A stretch of 64,000 bases of DNA from Microbacterium sp. VKM Ac-2923 (GCF_022815605.1 NZ_JALGRP010000003.1:1-64000), one strand, 5' to 3'; shown: positions 1 to 8,671, numbered from the stretch's first letter. The notes: generated by a model from the letters alone, not told the origin. Translations and numbers: made by a program.

Positions 1-1
1 G

Positions 2-28
2 AGTAGGACACCGCCGGACTTCTTCTAA
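2..28 (+). CDS. 3' end of a gene that starts before the window (partial)
   Basis: The frame from base 2 reads S-R-T-P-P-D-F-F and ends at TAA (26-28), two bases before a perfect terminator hairpin. That placement suggests the tail of an upstream gene. Eight residues are too few to identify it. Confidence 0.35.
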   Translation, partial: SRTPPDFF

Positions 29-30
29 CG

Positions 31-60
31 AAATGGCCACCCAAAGCTGGGTGGCCATTT
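31..60 (+). terminator. Intrinsic terminator
   Basis: A perfect 12-bp inverted repeat (AAATGGCCACCC at 31-42, GGGTGGCCATTT at 49-60) encloses the loop AAAGCT and ends in TTT. It directly follows the TAA of the upstream frame. Confidence 0.85.
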
Positions 61-83
61 CGCATTTACGGGCACATCTGCGA

Positions 84-126
84 GAGCGCCGGTACGCCTC
101 CCTCACGGGAGTGCGTGCCGGCGCTC
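84..126. other. Second long stem-loop upstream of the MFS gene
   Basis: GAGCGCCGGTACGC (84-97) pairs with GCGTGCCGGCGCTC (113-126) with one T/G wobble. The inner CTCCC and GGGAG extend the stem. No T-run follows, so it may be a backup terminator or a structured leader rather than a classical terminator. Confidence 0.5.
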
Positions 127-147
127 AGCTGTCTCCGGCGACGGAAC

Positions 148-153
148 TAGTGT
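148..153 (+). promoter_or_regulatory. -10 element of a leaderless promoter for the MFS gene
   Basis: TAGTGT stands seven bases before the GTG at 161, the spacing at which transcription would start on or next to the start codon. The GGGAGG immediately before the GTG is too close to act as a normal ribosome site. Confidence 0.5.
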
Positions 154-160
154 CGGGAGG

Positions 161-1375
161 GTGAGCGACTTCTCTGGGCACGTGCCGGGCAGCCGTGAGT
201 ACCGTCGTTTGCTGGCCGGGCTGTTCTTCGCGGGCGTGGCCACATTCGCGCAGCTCTATGCCACTCAGGCAATCCTGCCCGCGGTTGCCGCCGACGTGCC
301 GACATCGCCGTCGGCGGCGGCGTTGACGGTGTCGGCGTCGACGCTGGGGTTGGCAACGGCGGTCATCCCTTGGTCGATCGTGGCCGATCGGATCGGACGC
401 GTACCGGCGATGACGATCGGTCTGATCGCGGCGACCATCATCGCGGGCGCCACCCCGTTCGCCCCGGACCTCGGCATCCTGCTCGCTCTTCGCCTCCTCG
501 AGGGCGTTGCGCTCGGAGCCGTGCCGGCCGTCGCGCTTGCGTATCTGAGCGAGGAGGTCGACGGGCGTTACGTCGCGGCGGCGGCGGGCTCGTACATCTC
601 GGGCACGACCGTCGGTGGGTTGAGTGGACGGGTCGTGTCCGGATGGATCGCCGAAGGGGCCGGTTGGCGGTGGGGGGTGGCATCCGTCGCCGCGCTCTGC
701 GTGGTCGCAGCGGTGATCTTCCTGTTGCTGATACCGGCTTCGCGTGGCTTCGTGCCGGGCAGGGCGAGGACGATGCGTGGCCTCTCCGTCCGTCGCCGGC
801 TGTGGCTCAACCTGCGATCACGGGTGCAGCTTGCGCTCTACGCGCAAGGGTTTCTCCTCATGGGAGGCTTCGTGGCGGTCTACAACTACCTGGGATTCCA
901 CCTCTCGGAGCCGCCGTTCGCTCTCGCGCCGGCGGTGGTGACGATGCTGTTCCTCGTGTATCTGGCGGGTACCGTCTCGTCCCCTCGCGCGGGAGCTCTG
1001 GCTGTGCGTCATGGCCGGCTCCCCGTTCTGATCGCGTGCACAGTGGTCATGGCGACGGGCGCTGGTCTGATGTTCATCCCTGTGCTGCCGGCGGTGGTCG
1101 TGGGTCTAGTCGCGTTCACCGCGGGATTCTTCGGGGCGCATGCCGTCGCGTCCGGGTGGACGCCGGTCGCCGCCGATCCCCGAGCGCGCGCGCAGGCATC
1201 GTCGCTCTACTATCTCGGCTACTACGCCGGATCGAGTGTCTTCGGCTGGGCGTTGGGGCTCGTGTTCGGCTCTGTCGGCTGGGGGTGGTTCCTCGGTGTG
1301 ATCCTCGCGATGTGCGCGGTGGCCGCGGCAATCGCTGTCTGGGCCTTGCGCTCCTCCAGGTCGCCCTCACCGTGA
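161..1375 (+). CDS. MFS transporter, probable drug or metabolite exporter
   Basis: A 404-residue polytopic membrane protein of the major facilitator superfamily, with the length and hydrophobic segment pattern of a 12-helix carrier. The loop between helices 2 and 3 carries V-A-D-R-I-G-R (about 74-80), a form of the MFS motif A. Similarity in general character is to the YnfM/multidrug-efflux branch; the substrate cannot be read from the sequence. The GTG at 161 is chosen because a -10-like TAGTGT lies seven bases upstream; GTG at 182 is an alternative. It stands alone between a terminator and the GH13 gene, which has its own promoter-like site. Confidence 0.85.
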   Translation: MSDFSGHVPGSREYRRLLAGLFFAGVATFAQLYATQAILPAVAADVPTSPSAAALTVSASTLGLATAVIPWSIVADRIGRVPAMTIGLIAATIIAGATPFAPDLGILLALRLLEGVALGAVPAVALAYLSEEVDGRYVAAAAGSYISGTTVGGLSGRVVSGWIAEGAGWRWGVASVAALCVVAAVIFLLLIPASRGFVPGRARTMRGLSVRRRLWLNLRSRVQLALYAQGFLLMGGFVAVYNYLGFHLSEPPFALAPAVVTMLFLVYLAGTVSSPRAGALAVRHGRLPVLIACTVVMATGAGLMFIPVLPAVVVGLVAFTAGFFGAHAVASGWTPVAADPRARAQASSLYYLGYYAGSSVFGWALGLVFGSVGWGWFLGVILAMCAVAAAIAVWALRSSRSPSP

Positions 1376-1422
1376 CAGGAACTGTCCCTGCTTTCCGCCC
1401 TCGGGTCAATGCCTCGGTGCGT

Positions 1423-1444
1423 TGTCGTCGCGACCGACTAGCGT
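1423..1444 (+). promoter_or_regulatory. Weak PafBC-type promoter candidate before the GH13 gene
   Basis: TGTCGTCG (1423-1430), eight bases, then TAGCGT (1439-1444) has the spacing of the damage-inducible sites elsewhere in this window. The upstream half matches TGTCRGTG only partly (TGTCG, then T-C-G). The distance is too short for an ordinary -35/-10 pair. This is a possibility only. Confidence 0.3.
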
Positions 1445-1470
1445 CGAACACGACGTGAGGGAGGTCGGGC

Positions 1471-3756
1471 GTGGATGATGCCGACGAGCGCAGCATGACA
1501 GACGACGACGTGGTGGGGATGGCTCCGAACGACGCGGAGGAATCCATCGAACCGGCGACCGAGATCAGCTACGACGAGCAGCGGTATCCGGCCCGGCCGC
1601 GACGTCTGCGTCCGCGGGACCAGTTCCGCGGGGGCACGTTGCGTCGGTTCCTGACGGATCCCCGTAACGCCAACGGGCTCAACCCGTCGTACGTCGAGTG
1701 GCTCGTGCGACAGTCGATGTTGAAAGACGCCGATGTGTTGAGCAGGCAGCTGTCGGGGCAACCGTCGATGTGGCGGAACCCGTACGCGCGTCCTGACGCC
1801 CGGCGGGCCATCGAGTCCACCGATGTGTGGTTCACGGCGTACCCTATTTCGCTCATCACCCGGCCGGGGGAATCGTTCCTCGATGCTCTGGGTGACGAGG
1901 CGCTGTGGGAGGCCTTCGAGTGGGTGGGCATCAACGGCATCCACACCGGTCCGGTCAAGCGGGCCGGCGGGATCACCGGATGGCAGGAGACGCCCAGCGT
2001 CGACGGCCACTTCGACCGCATCAGTACGCAGATCGACCCGGAGTTCGGCGACGAGAACGCGTTCCGTCGCGTGGCCGACATGGCGGAGTCCCACGGTGGC
2101 AGCGTGATCGACGACATCGTTCCCGGACATACGGGCAAAGGTGCGGACTTCCGCCTCGCCGAGATGGCCTACAAGGACTATCCGGGCATCTACCACATGG
2201 TCGAGATCCCCCGGGAGGACTGGGAGATGCTGCCGGAGGTGCCCGCGGGACGCGACTCGGTCAACCTCGACGCCGACACCGAACGCGAGCTCAGCGCACG
2301 CGGTTACATCATCGGCGAACTGCAGCGCGTCATCTTCTATACGCCTGGGGTGAAGGAGACGAACTGGAGCGTCACCGCTCCCGTCGTCGGGACCGACGGC
2401 CTCGAGCGTCGGTGGGTGTACTTGCACTACTTCAAGGAGGGCCAGCCCTCCATCAACTGGCTCGACCCCACCTTCGCGGGGATGCGGCTCGTGATCGGCG
2501 ATGCCCTCCACTCGCTCGGCGATCTCGGGACGAGCGCTCTGCGCCTGGATGCCAACGGCTTCCTCGGTGTCGAGAAGAGCGCCGAGGGACTGCCCGCGTG
2601 GTCGGAGGGGCACCCCCTCTCGCACGCAGCGAACCACATCATCGCCGGCATGGTGCGTAAGGTGGGCGGCTTCACCTTCCAGGAGCTGAACCTGACGATG
2701 GAGGACATCCGCGACACCGGCGCCGTCGGCGCCGACCTGTCGTACGACTTCGTCACGCGCCCGGGCTACCACCACGCCCTGGCGACGGCGAACACCGAGT
2801 TCCTCCGGCTCGCCCTGAACACGGCCCTCGAGACGGGCCTCGAGCCCGCACAACTGGTGCACGGAATGCAGAACCACGACGAGCTCACGTATGAGCTCGT
2901 CCACTGGGCCACGACGCACCGCGAGACGGCGTACCCCTTCCGTCACGGCGAGCACACCGGCGGGGAGATCGCCGAGATGGTGCGCGCGGAGCTGACAGAG
3001 AAGCTCACGATCGACGCCGACTACAACCTCGTCTTCACTCAGAACGGCATCGCCTGCACCACGGCATCCCTCATCGCCGCGACGCAGGGGAAAGCGACCC
3101 TCGGCGACATCACCGACGCCGACGTGCCGGCCATCCGTGACGCGCACCTGTTGCTGGTCAAGTACAACTCGTGGCAGCCGGGGGTGTTCGCCCTGTCGGG
3201 GTGGGACCTCACGGGCTCGCTCACCCTGCCCGCCGAAGAGGTGCGGCACCTCATCTCCTCCGGCGACACGAGGTGGATCGAACGCGGAGCGCACGACCTG
3301 CTCGACGTGGCACCGGAGGCGTCGTCGTCGGTGTCCGGGATGCCGCGGGCCCGTTCGCTCTACGGATCGCTGGGCGACCAGCAGGCGGATCCGGACTCGT
3401 TCCTGTCGGGATTGCGCGGGGTGCTGGGCATCCGCAGCGATCATGGGATCGCCATCGCGTCGCAGGTCGACATCCCACAGGTAGGGCATCCGAGCATGCT
3501 CGTCATGGTGCACCGTCTCGACGGGGGAGACCGCCGCGCGGAAGACGCGCCGCTGCAGATCACCGTGCTGAACTTCTCGAACGAGACGATCGAGGGGACG
3601 GTCCGCTCCGAGTACCTCGTCCCGCAGAGCACGGCGGTGGATGCCGCGAGCGGCGATGTCGTCGGACGGGTGGACGAGCTGCAGAGCTTCTCGCTCGAAC
3701 TCGGCCCGTACGCGGGACTGTTCCTGGTGCTGCAGGCTCCCGAAGCCGACGACTGA
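1471..3756 (+). CDS. GH13 family glycosyl hydrolase/transferase, trehalose-synthase-like
   Basis: A 761-residue protein of the alpha-amylase superfamily (GH13). Family landmarks are visible: region I as D-I-V-P-G-H (215-220), region II A-L-R-L-D-A-N-G with the nucleophile D360, the acid/base E405 in F-T-F-Q-E, and region IV as N-H-D-E with D470. The pattern is closest to maltose alpha-glucosyltransferase/trehalose synthase enzymes, which interconvert maltose and trehalose. It is longer than classical TreS (about 550-600 residues): about 40 acidic disordered residues lead, and an extended C-terminal beta domain follows. No maltokinase domain is fused and no treY, treZ or glgE lies nearby. The GTG start has AGGGAGG seven bases upstream. 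The exact reaction is an inference. Confidence 0.75.
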   Translation: MDDADERSMTDDDVVGMAPNDAEESIEPATEISYDEQRYPARPRRLRPRDQFRGGTLRRFLTDPRNANGLNPSYVEWLVRQSMLKDADVLSRQLSGQPSMWRNPYARPDARRAIESTDVWFTAYPISLITRPGESFLDALGDEALWEAFEWVGINGIHTGPVKRAGGITGWQETPSVDGHFDRISTQIDPEFGDENAFRRVADMAESHGGSVIDDIVPGHTGKGADFRLAEMAYKDYPGIYHMVEIPREDWEMLPEVPAGRDSVNLDADTERELSARGYIIGELQRVIFYTPGVKETNWSVTAPVVGTDGLERRWVYLHYFKEGQPSINWLDPTFAGMRLVIGDALHSLGDLGTSALRLDANGFLGVEKSAEGLPAWSEGHPLSHAANHIIAGMVRKVGGFTFQELNLTMEDIRDTGAVGADLSYDFVTRPGYHHALATANTEFLRLALNTALETGLEPAQLVHGMQNHDELTYELVHWATTHRETAYPFRHGEHTGGEIAEMVRAELTEKLTIDADYNLVFTQNGIACTTASLIAATQGKATLGDITDADVPAIRDAHLLLVKYNSWQPGVFALSGWDLTGSLTLPAEEVRHLISSGDTRWIERGAHDLLDVAPEASSSVSGMPRARSLYGSLGDQQADPDSFLSGLRGVLGIRSDHGIAIASQVDIPQVGHPSMLVMVHRLDGGDRRAEDAPLQITVLNFSNETIEGTVRSEYLVPQSTAVDAASGDVVGRVDELQSFSLELGPYAGLFLVLQAPEADD

Positions 3757-3761
3757 GCCGA

Positions 3762-3783
3762 TGTCGGGGGTCGGGCATAGCGT
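3762..3783 (+). promoter_or_regulatory. PafBC-type (RecA-NDp) DNA-damage promoter of the GIY-YIG gene
   Basis: TGTCGGGG (3762-3769), eight bases, then TAGCGT (3778-3783) fits the actinobacterial RecA-independent damage promoter TGTCRGTG-N8-TAnnnT with one difference in the upstream half. Six bases separate it from the GTG at 3790, so the mRNA is predicted to be leaderless. Confidence 0.65.
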
Positions 3784-3789
3784 GAACGC

Positions 3790-4341
3790 GTGCCCGCCCC
3801 CGTCTGCCTCGTCGTCGCCTGCGGGGGCGCCGTCGAGCCGGCCGCGCCGGTCGCTCTATGCGCGTGGCACGCGGCGGTGAGCGCGGAATGGACGACAGCG
3901 CACGACGGGGTGACCGACGTGCTTCCTGCACCGTGTCGCCTGTGCGGTTCGCGCCTCGGCGTGCGATGGCCGAGCGGCTGGTTGTGCGCCGTGTGCGAGT
4001 GGCGGCACGGTGACGTCGTCGACGACGAACTCCCGCCGCCCCGTGTCGACGTCGTGTACTACCTGAGGTTCGAGGACCGCATAAAGATCGGCACGACGGC
4101 GCGGCCACGGCAGCGTCTGGCCGCGATCTGGCACGAGGAACTCCTCGCCTTCGAACCCGGCGACCGATCGGTCGAGCGACGCCGTCACGCGCTTTTCGCC
4201 GCTGAGCGATACGGACGCACGGAGTGGTTCCGGCGATCCTGCGCCCTCGACCAGCACGTCGAGGCTCTGGCAGCCGGGGTCGACGACCCGTGGGACCTCT
4301 ACGCCCGGTGGACGAGCGAAGCGCTCGCGCGTCGAGGATGA
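3790..4341 (+). CDS. Small GIY-YIG nuclease-like protein with a Cys-rich N-terminus
   Basis: A 183-residue protein. The C-terminal half opens with V-Y-Y-L-R-F and R-I-K-I-G-T-T (about 89-103), followed by an R-Q-R-L segment and a basic helix. This is the pattern of GIY-YIG proteins of the T5orf172/MUG113 type. The N-terminal half has two Cys pairs, C-R-L-C (about 49-52) and C-A-V-C (about 66-69), likely a zinc knuckle. The function is unknown; cleavage of DNA is inferred from the fold. It has its own damage-type promoter (3762-3783), the same architecture as uvrB and uvrA further along, which supports a role in DNA repair or the damage response. Confidence 0.7.
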   Translation: MPAPVCLVVACGGAVEPAAPVALCAWHAAVSAEWTTAHDGVTDVLPAPCRLCGSRLGVRWPSGWLCAVCEWRHGDVVDDELPPPRVDVVYYLRFEDRIKIGTTARPRQRLAAIWHEELLAFEPGDRSVERRRHALFAAERYGRTEWFRRSCALDQHVEALAAGVDDPWDLYARWTSEALARRG

Positions 4342-4393
4342 GTACCCGATCGTGTGCGGCGGCAAGCCCCCGTCGGCAGCGGCGGGTGCCGTC

Positions 4394-4399
4394 TACCGT
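4394..4399 (+). promoter_or_regulatory. Possible -10 element for the gene at 4428
   Basis: TACCGT lies 28 bases before the ATG at 4428, leaving room for the AGGAGGAGG ribosome site. No convincing -35 was seen. Confidence 0.3.
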
Positions 4400-4427
4400 G
4401 AATGCACATCACGCAGGAGGAGGCATC

Positions 4428-5087
4428 ATGGGATTCCTGGATCGACTCTTCGGGTCCGGCGACGAACGGTCGCGGCCCGCACCCGTACCACCGGCTTCTC
4501 GAGGCGCAGCCAGTGACCTGCGCGATGCCGAGGGTCGTTATGCGCCGCCGTCGGCACAGGGCGGCGATCCGGTGGTGTCCGGGTCGGACGAAGACCGTCA
4601 GGCAGTCGAGCGCTACCGCTACCTCCTGCGCACAGCGCCCCCGGAGACGGTTGAGCAGGTGCATGCCGAGGCCTTCGGCAAGCTGACGCCTTCGCAGCGG
4701 CAACAGGTACTGCAAGACCTCTCCTCGGGACTGGCACCCTCGGAGCGTCCGGCGAACGACGACCCCGCCACCCTCGCGCGCGCCGCGACCCGGGCGGAGT
4801 ACGCGCAGCCCGGCTTCATGGAGCGCACGTTCGGAGGGAGGTCGTTCTCGGCGGGCCCGGGGTTCGGATCGATGCTGGGAGCATCCATGCTCGGCACGAT
4901 CGGCGGGTACGTGGTGGGATCCGCGCTGGTCGGGGCCATGTTCGAGCCGGGGTACGACGCGGGCTACGCGGACGGTGCGGCGGCGGACGGCGGTGCCGGT
5001 GACGCGGGCGCCGTCGACGCCGGAGGGGTCGACCCGGGCGCCGGAGCCGACTTCGGCGGTGATTTCGGGGGCGACTTCGACTTCTGA
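4428..5087 (+). CDS. Unknown protein with a glycine-zipper membrane segment and Gly/Asp tail
   Basis: A 219-residue protein of no family I recognise. It starts at ATG 4428, preceded by a strong AGGAGGAGG site; an upstream in-frame extension is not supported because it overlaps the previous gene. The N-terminus M-G-F-L-D-R-L-F-G is short and amphipathic, and a charged linker follows. About residues 90-110 (L-T-P-S-Q-R-Q-Q-V-L) form a helix. A Gly/Ala-rich hydrophobic stretch about 140-165 (G-S-M-L-G-A-S-M-L-G-T-I-G-G) resembles a glycine zipper that could insert in or associate with the membrane. The tail is almost only Gly, Ala, Asp and Val and ends G-G-D-F-G-G-D-F-D-F. Confidence 0.75.
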   Translation: MGFLDRLFGSGDERSRPAPVPPASRGAASDLRDAEGRYAPPSAQGGDPVVSGSDEDRQAVERYRYLLRTAPPETVEQVHAEAFGKLTPSQRQQVLQDLSSGLAPSERPANDDPATLARAATRAEYAQPGFMERTFGGRSFSAGPGFGSMLGASMLGTIGGYVVGSALVGAMFEPGYDAGYADGAAADGGAGDAGAVDAGGVDPGAGADFGGDFGGDFDF

Positions 5088-5150
5088 GGGCGCCGGCCCG
5101 ACCGGAGAGAACCCGATCCCGTATGGGGACGGATGTGGCATCCTCGTCGA

Positions 5151-5753
5151 ATGCCTCTTCTCGCGTTGACGGGCGGAATCGCCTCAGGCAAGTCCACCAT
5201 CGCGGCCGTTCTCGCTGATCGTGGAGCGGTCGTCGTCGATGCCGACGCGATCGTCCGCGAGGTGCAGGCTCCCGGCTCGCCGGTGTTGGAGGCCATCGCC
5301 GCGGAGTTCGGTTCCGACGTTCTCCGCGCGGACGGCTCTCTGAATCGTCCCGCTCTCGGCGCGCGGGTGTTCGGTCACCCCGACCGGCTCGCGGCACTCA
5401 ATGCGCTCGTGCATCCCGCCGTGCGCGCCGAGTCGCAGCGGCGGTTCGACGCGGCGGCTGCCGCGGACCCGGAGGCGGTGGTCGTCTACGACGTCCCCCT
5501 GCTCGCGGAAGCGCGGGGAGGCGACGCGTGGGACCTGGTCGTGGTCGCCCACGCGCCCGTGGAGGAACGCGTGCGGCGGCTCGTGGGGATCCGTGGGCTG
5601 AGCGAGGCGGACGCCCGCGCTCGTATCGGATCGCAGGCCGGCGACGCGGAGCGCTTGGCTCTCGCCGATGTGGTGATCGACACGACCACGACGCTGGATG
5701 CCACGAAGCGGCAGGTCGACGAGCTCTGGGATCGTGTGACCCGCGCGCGGTGA
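5151..5753 (+). CDS. coaE: Dephospho-CoA kinase
   Basis: Phosphorylates the 3'-hydroxyl of dephospho-CoA with ATP, the last step of coenzyme A synthesis, in the cytoplasm. The 200-residue product has the P-loop L-T-G-G-I-A-S-G-K-S-T at its N-terminus, D-A-D in V-V-V-D-A-D-A-I, and the lid/CoA-binding region Y-D-V-P-L-L-A-E, all typical of CoaE. The ATG at 5151 puts the P-loop in its usual place; an upstream ATG at 5133 would add six residues and is less likely. The gene sits just before uvrB, a common actinobacterial order, but uvrB has its own promoter. Confidence 0.95.
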   Translation: MPLLALTGGIASGKSTIAAVLADRGAVVVDADAIVREVQAPGSPVLEAIAAEFGSDVLRADGSLNRPALGARVFGHPDRLAALNALVHPAVRAESQRRFDAAAAADPEAVVVYDVPLLAEARGGDAWDLVVVAHAPVEERVRRLVGIRGLSEADARARIGSQAGDAERLALADVVIDTTTTLDATKRQVDELWDRVTRAR

Positions 5754-5803
5754 CGACCTTCGCGGGCTCGCGCTCGCGCACGGCGAACGCAATCCGCCCC
5801 CGA

Positions 5804-5825
5804 TGTCGGAGGCCCCGCCTACGCT
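5804..5825 (+). promoter_or_regulatory. PafBC-type (RecA-NDp) DNA-damage promoter of uvrB
   Basis: TGTCGGAG (5804-5811), eight bases, TACGCT (5820-5825), then six bases to the ATG of uvrB. The sequence around it is shared with the uvrA promoter. No LexA-type palindrome was seen. Confidence 0.75.
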
Positions 5826-5831
5826 GGAATC

Positions 5832-7901
5832 ATGCAGGCAACACGTTCCGTCCGTCCTTTCGAGGTCATCAGCGAATACTCGCCGTCCGGCGATCAGCCG
5901 CAGGCGATCGCCGATCTCGCCGGGCGCATCAACGCAGGCGAGACCGATGTCGTCCTGCTGGGCGCGACGGGTACGGGAAAGTCGGCGACGACGGCGTGGC
6001 TGGTGGAGCAAGTGCAGCGCCCCACTCTGGTACTCGCGCACAACAAGACCCTCGCTGCACAGTTGGCGAATGAGTTCCGCGAACTCATGCCGAACAACGC
6101 CGTCGAGTACTTCGTGTCGTATTACGACTACTACCAGCCCGAGGCCTACGTGCCGCAGACGGACACGTTCATCGAGAAGGACTCCTCGATCAACGCGGAG
6201 GTCGAGCGCCTGCGCCACTCGACCACCAACTCGCTTCTCTCCCGCCGCGACGTGATCGTCGTCTCCACGGTGTCGTGCATCTACGGTCTCGGCGCGCCGG
6301 AGGAGTATCTGCGCGCGATGGTCGCTCTGCAGGTGGGGGAGCGGTACGACCGCGATGCGCTGATCCGCAAGTTCATCTCGATGCAGTACAACCGCAACGA
6401 CGTCGATTTCTCGCGGGGCAACTTCCGGGTGCGCGGCGACACGATCGAGATCATTCCGGTGTACGAGGAGTACGCCATCCGCATCGAGATGTTCGGCGAC
6501 GAGATCGAAGCGTTGTACACCCTGCATCCGCTGACCGGTGACGTCATCGAGAAGATGGATTCGGTGCCGATCTTCCCCGCTTCGCACTACGTCGCCGGTA
6601 CCGAGACCGTCCAGCGCGCGATCGGCACCATCGAGCATGAGCTCGAGGAGCGTCTCAAGGAGTTCGAGTCGCAAGGCAAGCTCCTCGAGGCGCAGCGTCT
6701 GCGCATGCGCACGAGCTTCGACCTCGAGATGCTGCAGCAGCTCGGATTCTGCTCCGGCATCGAGAACTACTCGCGACACATGGACGGGCGTATGCCCGGC
6801 GACCCGCCGCATACGCTGCTCGACTTCTTCCCCGATGACTTCCTCCTGGTGATCGACGAGTCCCACGTGACCGTGCCGCAGATCGGCGCCATGTACGAGG
6901 GCGACGCGTCGCGCAAACGGACACTGGTCGAGCACGGATTCCGACTGCCGAGTGCCATGGACAACCGCCCCCTGCGGTGGGACGAGTTCAAGGAGCGCGT
7001 CGGTCAGGCCGTGTATCTGTCGGCGACGCCGGGCCGGTACGAGATGGGCATCGCCGATGGAGTGGTCGAGCAGATCATCCGTCCGACGGGTCTGGTCGAT
7101 CCCGAGATCGTCGTCAAGCCGTCCAAGGGACAGATCGACGACCTGCTGGAGGAGATCCGCGTACGCGTCGAACGCGACGAGCGCGTCCTCGTCACCACGC
7201 TGACCAAGAAGATGGCAGAGGAGCTCACCGACTTCCTCGGCGAGCACGGGGTGCGCGTGCGGTACCTGCACTCCGACGTCGACACCCTGCGTCGCGTCGA
7301 GTTGCTGACGGAGCTGCGCGCCGGCGTGTACGACGTGCTCGTGGGTATCAACCTGCTCCGAGAAGGACTCGACCTCCCCGAGGTCTCACTCGTCGCGATT
7401 CTGGACGCCGACAAAGAGGGATTCCTGCGCAGTGGAACCTCCCTCATCCAGACCATCGGTCGCGCGGCGCGAAACGTGTCGGGCGAAGTGCACATGTACG
7501 CCGACCGGATCACGGATTCGATGCGGAAAGCGATCGACGAGACCGAACGCCGACGTGAAAAGCAGGTCGCCTACAACACGGAGCACGGGATCGATCCACA
7601 GCCGCTCCGTAAGAAGATCGCTGACATCACCGAGGTGCTGAACCGCGAAGCGACCGACACCCGGAAGCTCCTTGCACGCAACGAGAAGGCGGGCAAGGGC
7701 AAATCGCCGACGCCGTCGCTGCGCCGGACGGGGATCGCCGCCGAAGGTGCCGATCAGCTGGAATCGACGATCGCCGACTTGACGCAGCAGATGTTGGCAG
7801 CCGCGGGAGAACTGAAGTTCGAGCTCGCCGGTCGACTTCGCGACGAGGTGCAGGACATGAAAAAGGAGCTGCGAGCAATGGAGCGTGCCGGGCACGCCTG
7901 A
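5832..7901 (+). CDS. uvrB: Excinuclease ABC subunit B
   Basis: The damage-verifying helicase-like subunit of nucleotide excision repair. It is loaded on DNA by UvrA and then recruits UvrC. The 689-residue protein has Walker A G-A-T-G-T-G-K-S (44-51), the beta-hairpin region [12 protein letters not shown] (about 97-108) that clamps DNA, the DEAH-like D-E-S-H box, the helicase C-terminal domain, and a C-terminal UVR domain (about 649-684) that binds UvrC. Length is normal. The ATG at 5832 lies six bases after a -10 element, so the transcript is probably leaderless. It carries the same damage promoter as uvrA 3.6 kb downstream, so the two would be co-induced. Confidence 0.97.
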   Translation: MQATRSVRPFEVISEYSPSGDQPQAIADLAGRINAGETDVVLLGATGTGKSATTAWLVEQVQRPTLVLAHNKTLAAQLANEFRELMPNNAVEYFVSYYDYYQPEAYVPQTDTFIEKDSSINAEVERLRHSTTNSLLSRRDVIVVSTVSCIYGLGAPEEYLRAMVALQVGERYDRDALIRKFISMQYNRNDVDFSRGNFRVRGDTIEIIPVYEEYAIRIEMFGDEIEALYTLHPLTGDVIEKMDSVPIFPASHYVAGTETVQRAIGTIEHELEERLKEFESQGKLLEAQRLRMRTSFDLEMLQQLGFCSGIENYSRHMDGRMPGDPPHTLLDFFPDDFLLVIDESHVTVPQIGAMYEGDASRKRTLVEHGFRLPSAMDNRPLRWDEFKERVGQAVYLSATPGRYEMGIADGVVEQIIRPTGLVDPEIVVKPSKGQIDDLLEEIRVRVERDERVLVTTLTKKMAEELTDFLGEHGVRVRYLHSDVDTLRRVELLTELRAGVYDVLVGINLLREGLDLPEVSLVAILDADKEGFLRSGTSLIQTIGRAARNVSGEVHMYADRITDSMRKAIDETERRREKQVAYNTEHGIDPQPLRKKIADITEVLNREATDTRKLLARNEKAGKGKSPTPSLRRTGIAAEGADQLESTIADLTQQMLAAAGELKFELAGRLRDEVQDMKKELRAMERAGHA

Positions 7902-7916
7902 GCCCGGCCATCCGTC

Positions 7917-8339
7917 ATGGACCAACGTGTCACGCTCGTGACCCTGGGGGTGAGAGACCTCTCGCGGGCCATCTCCTTCTACGGAGCGCTGGGGTGGAAA
8001 GCTCACTCGTCGTCTGTCGATGGTGAGGTGACGTTCTTCGACGCGGGTGGTCTGGTGGTGGCCCTCTGGAGCCGCGACGCGCTCGCCGAGGACTCCCGCG
8101 TAGAGGACACAGGCGGATGGGGCGGCGTGACGCTGGCGCATAACGTCCGCGACTCCGGTCAGGTCGACACGGTCTTGGCCGAGGCGGCGGCGGCGGGGGC
8201 GACGGTCGTGCGCACGGGGGCGTCGACGCCGTGGGGCGGGTACTCCGGCGTCTTCGTCGACCCCGACGGTCATCCGTGGGAGGTCGCCGTCAACCCCGGT
8301 TGGCCGTTGGACGACCGGGGTCGTCCACAGCTGGGGTGA
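7917..8339 (+). CDS. VOC (glyoxalase/bleomycin resistance) family protein
   Basis: A 140-residue protein of the vicinal oxygen chelate superfamily with one repeat of each beta-alpha-beta-beta-beta half. The N-terminal half has V-T-L-G-V-R-D-L-S-R-A-I-S-F-Y; the C-terminal half ends G-V-F-V-D-P-D-G-H-P-W-E-V-A. Members include glyoxalases, dioxygenases and antibiotic-binding proteins; the substrate cannot be assigned. It follows uvrB after 15 bases and may be read with it. The last codons (V-N-P-G-W-P-L onward) are the first unit of a 60-bp tandem array running into the space downstream, so this C-terminal tail may be recent. Confidence 0.85.
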   Translation: MDQRVTLVTLGVRDLSRAISFYGALGWKAHSSSVDGEVTFFDAGGLVVALWSRDALAEDSRVEDTGGWGGVTLAHNVRDSGQVDTVLAEAAAAGATVVRTGASTPWGGYSGVFVDPDGHPWEVAVNPGWPLDDRGRPQLG

Positions 8340-8528
8340 ACGTGCTCCGTTAATCCCGGTTGGCCGTTGCGCGACCGGGGTCGTCCACGGGTGGGGTGAA
8401 TGCGCTGCGTCAGGCCCGGCTGGCCGATGGACGACCGGAGTCGTCCACAGCTGGGGTGAACGCGCTCCGTCAACCCCGGCTGGCCGTTGCACGACCCGGG
8501 TCGTCTGTTCCTGAGATGAACGCACTCC
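8289..8528. repeat. 60-bp tandem array built on the 3' end of the VOC gene (4 copies)
   Basis: Four copies with an exact 60-bp period cover 8289-8528. Copy one is the last 17 codons and stop of the VOC gene; the TGA context TGGGGTGAA recurs in copies two and three. Each copy carries a palindrome such as GACGACC-GG-GGTCGTC (8310-8325). Copies differ by several substitutions. Beyond it (8530-8671) I see only a small CGGCCGG-TTCC-CCGGCCG hairpin at 8575-8592. Confidence 0.9.
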
Positions 8529-8671
8529 GGCTCGCCGCCTAGTGAAGGAGGAGAGCCGGCGGGCGTCGCTCGAACGGCCGGTTCCCCGGCCGGGCCCGCA
8601 CGGTGACGAACGAGATCGAGAGGCGTGCCTGCTACCGAGCCAGTCGGCGTCGGCGCCCTGCCGTCGTCTGG

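Noticed and set aside
1440..1460. TCGAACACG before the GH13 gene as a LexA (SOS) box
   Set aside because: Only one half of the TCGAAC-N4-GTTCGA palindrome is present.
1438..3513. A 691-codon open frame on the minus strand opposite the GH13 gene
   Set aside because: The plus-strand protein has intact GH13 motifs; the antisense frame is Arg/His/Val-rich without motifs and arises from GC bias at third positions.
4224..4427. N-terminal extension of the glycine-rich protein at 4428
   Set aside because: It overlaps the GIY-YIG gene, is Arg-rich, and the strong ribosome site points to ATG 4428.
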